Program-made: the position numbers and the translations under genes
From: Diacronema lutheri
Taxonomy: Eukaryota > Haptophyta > Pavlovophyceae > Pavlovales > Pavlovaceae
DNA length: 64,000 bases
Assembly: GCA_019448385.1 (NCBI GenBank)
Contig: JAGTXO010000018.1
Coordinates: 248,001 to 312,000, forward strand
Direction of reading: 5' to 3'
Shown here: in pieces, positions 1 to 8,934 of the stretch
How positions within the stretch are numbered: position 1 is the first letter of the stretch
How the letters are laid out: each line of letters begins with the position of its first letter
The notes under the pieces: generated by a model
Databases searched by the model: none
The model's input: the letters and a program-made list of their open reading frames with translations, nothing else
What the model was told of the DNA's origin: nothing

Positions 1-134
1 TTGTTGCGCGCGGCACTGCCGAGCTGGCCTCCGAGCCGCGCGCTCGAGCCGCCCATGGACTTGGGCATCTCCCGCGCAAAAAACACGAACGCGGGCCAAC
101 GCTAACGGCGGGCCAATACTAGCCGAACCCCCCA
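1..134. mobile_element. Right end of TIR element copy A (cut by window edge)
   Basis: The first 134 bases are nearly identical to 8746-8880, the right end of the complete element at 6813-8880, including the start of its internal minus-strand ORF. The copy ends in the terminal inverted repeat ...CTAGCCGAACCCCCCA at 134 and is followed by TA (135-136), the presumed target duplication. Everything left of base 1 is outside the window, so its completeness is unknown. Confidence 0.8.
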
Positions 135-136
135 TA

Positions 137-3100
137 CATTCTTCTGGTGCCATAGGTATTTGGCATTGCGACGGCCCGCTGTTTTTTTGGGGCGGGGAGA
201 CGAGCCGTCAAGATGATTGTGCACAACGCGCTCTCGTCGCGCAAGACACGCCGACCGCGGACCCTGCGCACGGCACAACACGGTGCCGACATTGGAGATC
301 CGTTCGTAAGCCTTTTGAATCCGTACGGTTGTTGGCTGCGTGCGGAGGAGGGCGGTGGGCGCATGGTTGCGGGTGCATGGATGGCGGCCGGCCGGCCGGC
401 GGCTCGCGACCTTACGCGCATATTACTTTGCGACGCGCGTCGCCAGCAACTCGCTCCGGCGTGGTTTAACTTCGTCTTTTCCTCCGTGCGGCTGCTGGCG
501 CTTCGCAAATGCACGCCCAGGTTGGATGGGCGCGAGGGCGCTCTTCCGGTCGGGATCGGCTGCGCGCTGCGACGGGCGGTTCCAAGGCGGTAGTTTCGTG
601 CGCGTCACACAAGGCGCTGGCGGCGGGCGACTTCGCGCCGCAGCAGCTGGGCGTCGCAGTTTCGTCGGGCGGCGTCACGCTCGTTTTCTCTCTGCGCGAG
701 CTCGTCGACGCAGAGCTCCTCGTCTTCTCTCTGCGCGCTCCGACTCGCGCGGCCGCTCAGGCGTCGCTCGAGCGCGTCATGCGCCGCCAGCTCGCTGCGT
801 GCGTCGTGCGCGGGCACACGCAGCTGCCGCTCGCGCGCGCACGGTTAGTGCGCACGCGCTTGGGCGGCGCCGCGGCATGCAGCCGAGGAGGCGGCGCAGG
901 CGGGCGCGGACGCGTGCGGTGGTCTGGACGGGAGGTGTCCGCTGTCGTCAGCGCCGTCAGAATTGTTTTGATCGTCGGTGGGCTTGGGCGCGAAAGGGCG
1001 CGCGGGCGCGGCTGCACGGGCGGCGGCGGTGGTGTGACGTGCTCGGACAACTTTTGGTTTAGCGACGGCTGCCTCCGTCGCGCTCTGGCGACCGCGCTCC
1101 GCACGCTCCGCCGCCCCTGCCCATCGACTGCGCCGGCACGACGAAACACACACTTTTGGCCGCTGTCGGTGAGTTTGGGAGCGAAGGAGCGCGCGGGCGG
1201 GGCGGCACGGGCGGTGGCGGCATGGCGTGCTCGGGATGGTGCCGCGCTCCGCCGGTGTGGTTGGGCGCTCTCGGTGGCGTGGCACCCGGCGGCGGCGGGC
1301 TGGACGGCGGCGACGGGCCGCACGGTGGCATGGCGGGCGGCGGCGCGCTGGCCGCGAGCGGCGACGCGCTCTGCGGCGACGGCAGGCTGCACAGTGGCGT
1401 GGCGGATGACGGCTTGCTGGCGGTGCGCGGCGTTGCACTCGACGGCGGCGACTCGCTGGGTTGGGATGCGGGGTGTGTGGGTGGTGAGTGCGGGCAGGGT
1501 TGGTGCGGGGATGGGGTTGGGGTTGGGGTCGGGATTTCGGTGTCGTGTGGGGCTGCGGCTCACTGAGGGTGGGCGGCGACGCGCTCCACGGCGACGGCGG
1601 GCTGCACGACGGCGTGGGGGGCCGGCGGCGCGCTGGGGGCGGGCGGGCGGCGGGCTTTGCGGCGGCGGCGAGTGGCTCGGCGGCGTGGCTGACGGTGGCT
1701 CAGTTACGGCGGTAGTTGTCATCGGCCTCTGAGCCTCTGCGTGCGCGTGCGCGGCTGCTGGTGACGACCTTTGCCACGGAAGCAGGGGCGCGCGGGCGGC
1801 GATGCGCGGCGGCTAGGCGCGGGCGGGCCTTTAAGCCTGCGCGGCCACGCCGCTCGCTCGCTGGTGCCCTGGATGCGCGAAGATCGACGACGTTGGTGGC
1901 GGCTTGATCCTGCGCAGTGACGCGCTGACCCCGCTGTCCTGACTCCTGACATAAGCGCTATTCGTCTTCGGAGACGCTCACGGCCGCGACCGTCTCCGCC
2001 GCCGCCAAGCTGCGCGTCGACTGCGACCACGTGTGCCACATGGTCGCGGGCGCGCACCTTGAGGCCGTCAAGCCGCACGACGAGGACGAGCCGGCGCGCG
2101 ACTTGACGCCGTTTTTGACGCCATGTACATTGCTGCCGCTGGGCTGCTCCTCCGCCGCCGTTGGACGCCGCAACAGTCATTCCGGACGCCATCGCGTGGC
2201 GCGGCCAGCCGTCGCGCCTAAAACGCCCGAAACGGGCAAGGCAGCGATATTCTGCGCACGGGGTATGCTCTCGACTGGCACCCAGCATCGCATGCGCCAG
2301 CTGGTGCCGCCATCGGCGCTGCCGTTGCCGGTGGCGGGGCTGGCACGGGCGCCAGTATTTGACGGCGTGCCGCGCGCAAGCGGGCGGGAGTGCGAAGTCC
2401 AACTCGGGCACATTGACATTTGCCACACGCACAATCATGACGCGATGAAGCCGAGTGAGCAGCGATCTGTCTTCTCAGACTCTTCTGCGCTGGTCAGGAG
2501 CAAACCGTGTCAAACAAGCGCATCGGCAGCTCGTTGCGCAGGGCGAGCTGGCCGTCGCCAGCGCCGTGCGACCCCCAAGCAAGAGATGCCAGCCAAGCGA
2601 GTGTGCGGGTAGGCTCGTGCGCGCGCAGCGGGCGCAGGCGGCAGCCAATGGCGAAGCGCAGCGACGCGCACGCCTGCTCGGCGTCTGGCAGAGGCAGGTG
2701 CCTCGCTGCGCCGTGCAGCTCGTCGATGTGTGCAGCAAGCAGTGCAGTGTACGACGATCACTGTGCTGAGTGCAAAGCGCGCCTCAGCCCCACAGTTTCA
2801 GCGTGAACGGCTGCGCCAGCTTGCGCTTGCGCTCCTCCTCGTCAAGTGCCATCTTGCGCTCCTCGAGAGCCAACTTGCGCTCCTCGAGATCCAGCTTGCG
2901 CTGGCGCTCCTCCTCGTCGAAAGCCCGCATGCGCTTGCGCTCGTCCCCGTTGAGCTTGATGGTGACGAAAACACACGCGGCGCACGTGATCGTGAACCAT
3001 GTGCCTGTCAAGAGCACCGCGTCGCTTAGCCGTTTGCCTGTTAAGAGCACCGCGTCGGCGAGCGCGCGGGGTGCCATCCTGATCGACCATTGGCCAAACC

Positions 3101-3403
3101 AGTTTGCAATCGCAAGCACAATGTCCGCGAAAAGCCGCGACGGTGTGCTGAAGAGCATGCGCGGCCGCGCGCGCGCGGCGTGCAGAGGCAGCCGCGCGCG
3201 CGCGGCGTGCAGAGGCAGCGGCGTGTGGCCGACGACGCTGGTCTGGGAGAGGCCGCAATGAGGCGCTGTGCCAGCGAAGCCACGGACGTGGCACCGAATG
3301 GCGCCGAGCGGCACGAAGGCCGCACTGCCGCCAACGATGAGCGCGACAAGCAGCAACCTCATGGCGGCACCACCATCCGCTCACCCTGTTCAACAGAGCT
3401 ATA
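137..3403. repeat. Tandem unit, copy 1 (~3.3 kb)
   Basis: This segment is repeated in the same orientation, at high identity, in 3404-6812, with small indels between copies (for example a segment near 2190-2255 is missing from copy 2). The unit ends at the sequence caacagagctata. The only ORF kept in frame in both copies with protein-like composition is the minus-strand coiled-coil gene (2784-3362). The rest (137-2783) carries long GC-rich open frames on both strands, but these are Arg/Pro/Ala-rich and shift frame between copies, so I call no other gene with confidence. Confidence 0.85.
2784..3362 (-). CDS. Putatively organelle-targeted coiled-coil protein, tandem copy 1
   Basis: A 192-residue single-exon ORF. 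It opens with a hydrophobic stretch (MRLLLVALIVGGSAA) followed by FVPLGAIR, which resembles the ASAFAP signal-plus-transit-peptide cleavage motif of red-lineage complex plastids. A short hydrophobic segment lies near residues 120-140. The C-terminus is a charged helix built from ~12-residue repeats of the type EEERKRKLA, ending AQPFTLKLWG. Function is unknown. It is paralogous to 6016-6771, and all length differences between the two are multiples of three, which suggests selection on the protein. Coiled-coil and targeting calls are by eye. Confidence 0.6.
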   Translation of the reverse strand: MRLLLVALIVGGSAAFVPLGAIRCHVRGFAGTAPHCGLSQTSVVGHTPLPLHAARARLPLHAARARPRMLFSTPSRLFADIVLAIANWFGQWSIRMAPRALADAVLLTGKRLSDAVLLTGTWFTITCAACVFVTIKLNGDERKRMRAFDEEERQRKLDLEERKLALEERKMALDEEERKRKLAQPFTLKLWG

Positions 3404-3875
3404 CATTATTCCTGTAGTTCTGGTGCCATAGGTATTTGGCATTGCGACGGCCCGCTGTTTTTGGGGGCGGGGAGACGAGCCGTCAAGATGTGCACAACGC
3501 GCTCTCGTCGCGCAAGACACGCCGACCGCGGACCCTGCGCACGGCACAACACGGTGCCGACATTGGAGATCCGTTCGTAAGCCTTTTGAATCCGTACGGT
3601 TGTTGGCTGCGTGCGGAGGAGGGCGGTGGGCGCATGGTTGCGGGTGCATGGATGGCGGCCGGCCGGCCGGCGGCTCGCGACCTTACGCGCATATTACTTT
3701 GCGACGCGCGTCGCCAGCAACTCGCTCCGGCGTGGTTTAACTTCGTCTTTTCCTCCGTGCGGCTGCTGGCGCTTCGCAAATGCACGCCCAGGTTGGATGG
3801 GCGCGAGGGCGCTCTTCCGGTCGGGATCGGCTGCGCGCTGCGACGGGCGGTTCCAAGGCGGTAGTTTCGCGCGCG

Positions 3876-5048
3876 TCACACAAGGCGCTGGCGGCGGGCG
3901 ACTTCGCGCCGCAGCAGCTGGGCGTCGCAGTTTCGTCGGGCGGCGTCACGCTCGTTTTCTCTCTGCGCGAGCTCGTCGACGCAGAGCTCCTCGTCTTCTC
4001 TCTGCGCGCTCTGACTCGCGCGGCCGCTCAGGCATCGCTCGGGCGCGTCATGCGCCGCCAGCTCGCTGCGTGCGTCGTGCGCGGGCACACGCAGCTGCCG
4101 CTCGCGCGCGCACGGTTGGTGCGCACGCGCTTGGGCGGCGCCGCGGCATGCGGCCGAGGAGGCGGCGCAGGCGGGCGCGGACGCGTGCGGTGGTCTGGAC
4201 GGGAGATGTCCGCTGTCGTCAGCGCCGTCAGGATTGTTTTGATCGTCGGTGGGCTCGGGCGCGAAAGGGCGCGCGGGCGCGGGTGCACGGGCGGCGGCGT
4301 CGGTGTGACGTGCTCGGACAACTTTTTGTGGAGCGACGGCTGCCTCCGTCGCGCTCTGGCGACCGCGCTCCGCACGCTCCGCCGCCCCTGCCCATCGACT
4401 GCGCCGGCACGACGAAACACACACTTTTGGCCGCCGTCGGTGAGTTTGGGAGCGAAGGAGCGCGCGGGCGGGGCGGCACGGGCGGTGGCGGCATGGCGTG
4501 CTCGGGATGGTGCCGCGCTCCGCCGGTGTGGTTGGGCGCTCTCGGTGGCGTGGCACCCGACGGCGGCGGGCTGGACGGCGGCGACGGGCCGCACGGTGGC
4601 GTGGCGGGCGGCGGCGCGCTGGCCGCGAGCGGCGACGCGCTCTGCGGCGACGGCAGGCTGCACAGTGGCGTGGCGGGTGACGGCTTGCTGGCGGTGCGCG
4701 GCGATGCACTCGACGGCGGCGACTCGCTGGGTTGAGGTTGCGGGGTGTGTGGGTGGTGAGTGCGGGCAGGGTTGGTGCGGGGATGGGGTTGGGGTTGGGG
4801 TTGGGGTCGGGATTTCGGTGTCGTGGGGGGCTGTGGCTCACTGAGGGTGGGCTTCGACGCGCTCCACGGCGACGGCGGGCTGCACGACGGCGTGGGGGGC
4901 CGGCGGCTCGCTGGGGGCGGGCGGGCGGCGGGCTTTGCGGCGGCGGCGAGTGGCTCGGCGGCGTGGCTGACGGTGGCTCAGTGGCGGCGGTGGTTGTCGT
5001 CGGCCTCTGAGCCTCTGCGTGCGCGTGCGCGGCTGCTGGTGACGACAC
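3876..5048 (-). CDS. Weak candidate ORF, Pro/Arg-rich
   Basis: A 390-codon open frame rich in Pro, Arg and Ser. Its last ~70 codons look more protein-like (EDEELCVDELAQREN) and are conserved in copy 1 at 605-817. Upstream, however, copy 1 changes frame relative to copy 2, as expected of non-coding GC-rich DNA or a decayed gene. No domain is recognised. It may be a chance ORF; at 70% GC long open frames arise easily on both strands. Confidence 0.2.
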   Translation of the reverse strand: MSSPAAAHAHAEAQRPTTTTAATEPPSATPPSHSPPPQSPPPARPQRAAGPPRRRAARRRRGARRSPPSVSHSPPRHRNPDPNPNPNPIPAPTLPALTTHTPRNLNPASRRRRVHRRAPPASRHPPRHCAACRRRRARRRSRPARRRPPRHRAARRRRPARRRRVPRHRERPTTPAERGTIPSTPCRHRPCRPARALLRSQTHRRRPKVCVSSCRRSRWAGAAERAERGRQSATEAAVAPQKVVRARHTDAAARAPAPARPFAPEPTDDQNNPDGADDSGHLPSRPPHASAPACAASSAACRGAAQARAHQPCARERQLRVPAHDARSELAAHDAPERCLSGRASQSAQREDEELCVDELAQRENERDAARRNCDAQLLRREVARRQRLV

Positions 5049-6015
5049 CTGCCACGGAAGCAGGGGCGCGCGGGCGGCGATGCGCGGCTGCCAGGCGCGG
5101 GCGGGCCTTTAAGCCTGCGCGGCCACGCCGCTCGCTCGCTGGTGCCCTGGAGGCGCGGGGATCGATGACGTTGGTGGCGGCTTGATCCTGCGCAGTGACG
5201 CGCTGATCCCGCTGTCTGACTCCTGACATAAGCGCTGTTCGTCTTCGGAGACGCTCACGGCTGCGACCGTCTCCGTCGCCGCCAAGCTGCGCGTCGACTG
5301 CGACCACGTGTGCCACATGGTCGCGGGAGCGCACCTTGAGGCCGTCAAGCCGCACGACGAGGACGAGCCGACGCGCAACTTGACGCCGTTTTTGACGCCA
5401 TGTACATCGCTGCCGCTGGGTTGCTCCTCCGCCGCCGTTGGACGCCGCAACAGCCATGCCGGACGCTCTAAATTTCTGCGCACGGGGTACCCATATGCTC
5501 TCGACTTGCACCCAGCATCGCATGCGCCAGCTGGTGCCGCCATCGGCGCTGCCGTTGCCGGTGGCGAGGCTCGCACGGGCGCCAGTATTTGACGGCGTGC
5601 CGCGCGCAAGCGGGCGGGAGTGCGAAGTCCAACTCGGGCACATTGACATTTGCCACACGCACAATCGTGACGCGATGAAGCCGAGTGAGCAGCGATCTGT
5701 CTTCTCAGACTCTTCTGCGCTGGTCAGGAGCAAACCGTGTCAAACAAGCGCAACGGCAGCTCGTTGCGCAGGGCGAGCTGGCCGTCGCCAGCGCCGTGCG
5801 ACCCCCAAGCAAGAGATGCCAGCCAAGCGAGTGTGCGGGTAGGTTCCCGTGCGCGCGCAGCGGGCGCAGGCGGCAGCCAATGGCAAAGCGCAGCGACGCG
5901 CACGCCTGCTCGGCGTCTGGCAGAGGCAGGTGCCTCGCTGCGCCGTGCAGCTCGTCGATGTGTGCAGCAAGCAGTGCAGTGTACGACGATCACTGTGCTG
6001 AGTGCAAAGCGCGCC

Positions 6016-6771
6016 TCAGCCCCACAGTTTCAGCGAGAACGGCTGCGCCAGCTTGCGCTCGCGCTCCTCCTCGTCAAGTGCCATCTTGCGCTCCTCGAAA
6101 GCCAACTTGCGCTTCTCGAGGTCCAGCTTGCGCTGGCGCTCCTCCTCGTCAAATGCAAACTTGCGCTCCTCGAGATCGAGCTTGCGCTCGCGCTCCTCCT
6201 CGGCAAACGCCAGCTTGCGCTGGCGCTCCTCCTCGTAGAACGCCAGCTTGCGCTTGCGCTCCTCCTCGTCGAACGCCAGCTTGCGCTTGCGCTCCTCCTC
6301 GTCGAACGCCATCTTGCGCTCGTCGAGAGCCAATCTGCGCTCCTCGAGAGCCCGAATGCGCTTGCGCTCGTCCCCGTTGAGCATGGTGGTGAAGGAGACA
6401 CACGCGACGCACGTTATCGTGAGCCATTTGCCTGTCAAGAGCACCGCGTCGGCGAGCGCACGAGGTGCCATGTGGATCGACCACTGGCCGAACCAGTTTG
6501 CAATCGCAAGCACAATGTCCGCGAAAAGCCGCGACGGTGTGCTGAAGAGCATGCGCGGCCGCGCGCGCGCGGCGCGATGCGACAGCCGCACGCGCGCGGC
6601 GTGCAGAGGCAGCGGCGTGTGGCCGACGACGGTGGCCTGGGAGGGGCCGTAATGAGGCGCTGCGCCAGCGAAGCCACGGCCGCGCCACCGAATGGCGCCG
6701 AGCGGCACGAAGGGGGGTGGGGGCGGTGCCGCACTGCCGCCAACGATGAGCGCGACAAGCAGCAACCTCAT
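6016..6771 (-). CDS. Putatively organelle-targeted coiled-coil protein, tandem copy 2
   Basis: A 251-residue paralogue of 2784-3362. The N-terminus is the same hydrophobic leader with a five-proline insertion before FVPLGAIR. The middle is nearly identical, with a hydrophobic stretch near residues 115-135. The C-terminal charged helix is much longer: about nine repeats of a ~12-residue EEERKRKLAF-type unit against about four in copy 1. Ends AQPFSLKLWG. The expansion is strictly in frame. No known family is recognised. A continuous highly charged helix on a membrane anchor suggests a scaffold or tether, which is inference only. Confidence 0.6.
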   Translation of the reverse strand: MRLLLVALIVGGSAAPPPPPFVPLGAIRWRGRGFAGAAPHYGPSQATVVGHTPLPLHAARVRLSHRAARARPRMLFSTPSRLFADIVLAIANWFGQWSIHMAPRALADAVLLTGKWLTITCVACVSFTTMLNGDERKRIRALEERRLALDERKMAFDEEERKRKLAFDEEERKRKLAFYEEERQRKLAFAEEERERKLDLEERKFAFDEEERQRKLDLEKRKLAFEERKMALDEEERERKLAQPFSLKLWG

Positions 6772-6812
6772 GGCGGCACCACCATCCGCTCACCCTGTTC
6801 AACAGAGCTATA

Positions 6813-8880
6813 TGGGGGGTTCGGCTAGTATTGGCCCACGATAACCGCCAAAACCAGTCGCAACGCCAGCATGGCTTACGCCCGTCCGGCTGGGCGTGAG
6901 ACCTCGCGCTTTCGGCAACGGCTTGGGCACGTCCGTCTCGCTAACTTTGCCGCTGGCGAACTCGGCCACCAAGCTCACCTCGCGCCGCGACAGCGCGCCC
7001 AAACTGACCCAAAAAATCTCCTCTGGGCCAACACTGACCGGGCGCGCGCATTGCGCGCGCTGAGCGCGCTCCTCTTCCCAGCTTCATGCAGAGCGCTCAA
7101 GGGCGGCGAATCGACCACCGATGAACCGCTCAGAGGCCACGCAAGATGCGCCTGCCACGCGCAGCCGCGCGCGCACCGTCGTGATGGTGGTCGAGCGTGG
7201 ACACTGTCACGCGGCGCACGTGAAGTCGTGAACGCGCTGCTTGCGCGTGGCTCCTCGCCGAGTCCACACAGAGCGAACATAGAGTGCTCAAGGACCACGA
7301 CTCGACCACCAATGAGCCGCTAGTATGCCGCGCAACCGCTCATGCGCAGCCGGCCGGCACTCAGCGGCAGGCGGCTGGCGGCAGGTGCCCGTGGCCGCGG
7401 GCGCGGTCGCGGCCGCATGCTGATGCAGCCAGAATCAGATTTCAGGCGCGGACTCATCGCCGCTGAGGGCCCCTCCGCACTCGTCGCACCAGATGTGGCC
7501 ATTCTCGTCGGGCGCAGGCAGATCCGCGACAAGCATCATGTCGCACGACGGGCAGCAGCGCGCGACGACAGAGCTGCCGATTCCGGCGAGCGCGGGCGAC
7601 ACCACCTCGGGCATGATTGTCGTGTCGCTCGCGCCCAGAGCCGCAATCACCTCGGCGGGCAACTCGCCCTCGTTCTTGACCTTGGCCTTGGAGATGCGCC
7701 CGGTGCGCGAGGTGACGAGCGCCTTTAGCGCAGCGTTGGTCAGCTTGGTCAGGTCGCCGCCGGCTGCCTCGAGATCGGCCTCGGCCGCCAGCACGGCCTC
7801 GCGGTGCTTGGCCCAGACCTTGGCCGCGGTGGCCGCCTTCTTGGCGGTGTTGCTGATCGCAGCGCCCGCCACCGTCGCCCTCGCGTCCGTGAACTCGTCG
7901 GAGCCGACGATGCAGCGGTACATAGTTGGCGCGCACGGCCTTGGTGCGGACGATGGCCTCCGTCGGCCGCGGCACCGCTGGCTGCTGCACGTCGTTGAGC
8001 ACACGGTTGAGCGCGAAGATCTTATCCACGTCGCGCCTGGCCTCTTCGATAGCAAGCTGGGTCGCACGCTGCTCATCGTGCACCGCGCCCCGTCCGTCAA
8101 AGTGCGAGAGGACAGGCGCGGGGCCAGGCACGCGCGGGGCGGCGTCAGCTGCGGAGGCCGAGGCTGGCGGCGCCGGCGCGGCGCTAGGCGCGGCGAGTGC
8201 GAGCGCAACGGGTTCAGCCGCAGCGGGGTCAGTCGCCAGCGCACTTGCGGGCGCGGCTGCCTGCGTGCACGCGGCCGAGCTGCTCGTGGCGGCCACGTCC
8301 GCCGCGCCCGGCGGTGTCGGGAGCAGGCGAGTGAGGTCCCGCTGCAGGTAGTCCTCGGCGTCCTTGAAGTAGCCCACGTCGGCGTTGAGCTTCTCCACCT
8401 TGTGCGGCTTGAACAGCCGTGGCTTGCGCGGCTGCAGAGCCCTCCCTGCCCGCGCGTGTGGCCGGCCGGCGCGGCCGACAGCGCTCTCCGCAAGCGCGCC
8501 GAGCGCGCCGCCTCCGCCGCCTTGAGCACGTCGAGCTCTGCCTTGACGCGGGCGAGCTCTGCCTCGAGCGCCGCCGCCTGCTGCCCGTCAGCGATCGCCC
8601 GCTGCATGAAGGCGAACGCGTCCGACGGTGTTAGCGCCGGGCCCGCCGCCGCCCGCGTCGACTCCGCCGACCCCGCCGAGCCCGTCGAGAGACGCCCTCG
8701 CGGTGCTTGGACGACATCGACCCGCACGGCCTTGCTGGCGGCTGCCTTGTTGCGCGCGGCACTGCCGAGCTGGCCTCCGAGCCGCCCGCTCGAGCCGCCC
8801 ATGGACTTGGGCATCTCCCGCGCATAAAACACGAACGCGGGCCAACGCTAACGGCGGGCCAATACTAGCCGAACCCCCCA
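6813..8880. mobile_element. Complete TIR DNA element copy B, TA target duplication
   Basis: The element begins TGGGGGGTTCGGCTAG at 6813 and ends with the reverse complement at 8880; the perfect inverted repeat is 25 bp and continues imperfectly. TA flanks it on both sides (6811-6812, 8881-8882). The empty site is preserved at 3402-3403 in the tandem unit, proving insertion into a TA. Near the left end two related blocks (~7090-7150 and ~7282-7345) share TCGACCACCRATGARCCGCT. A TA duplication is typical of Tc1/mariner-like elements, but no transposase is recognisable, so it may be non-autonomous or of an undescribed family. Confidence 0.8.
7435..8814 (-). pseudogene. Internal ORF of TIR element B, zinc-ribbon protein, frame-broken
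   Basis: Protein-like sequence runs from MPKSMGGSSG (8814) to the stop at 7435 but changes frame about twice (near 8440 and 7925). These are frameshifts or unrecognised introns. The N-terminal part predicts a coiled coil (residues ~65-110), the middle contains the helical segment EKLNADVGYFKDAEDYLQRD, and the C-terminus has a CxxC-x~17-CxxC pair (CPSC...CDEC), a zinc-ribbon arrangement. The start of the same ORF lies in element A (1-60). No DDE motif or known transposase is visible. It could be an accessory DNA-binding protein or a captured host gene. Confidence 0.5.
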
Positions 8881-8934
8881 TAAGCGTCGTTAGTATTCAA
8901 AAAGCCCCGTTTTCTCAAAACGGCTCTCGACGTC

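Larger units (their letters stand above)
3404..6812. repeat. Tandem unit, copy 2 (~3.4 kb)
   Basis: Second direct copy of the 137-3403 unit. It is longer mainly because of extra coiled-coil codons at 6060-6350 and shorter near 5465. The junction at 3391-3410 preserves the uninterrupted sequence (gagctatacatta) in which TIR elements sit at the outer ends of the pair. Apart from the coiled-coil gene (6016-6771) and a weak ORF (3876-5048) nothing is supported as a gene. Confidence 0.85.

Noticed and set aside
137-2783. Several overlapping Arg/Ala/Gly-rich ORFs on both strands of the tandem unit
   Set aside because: Frames are not maintained between the two unit copies and composition follows GC content.
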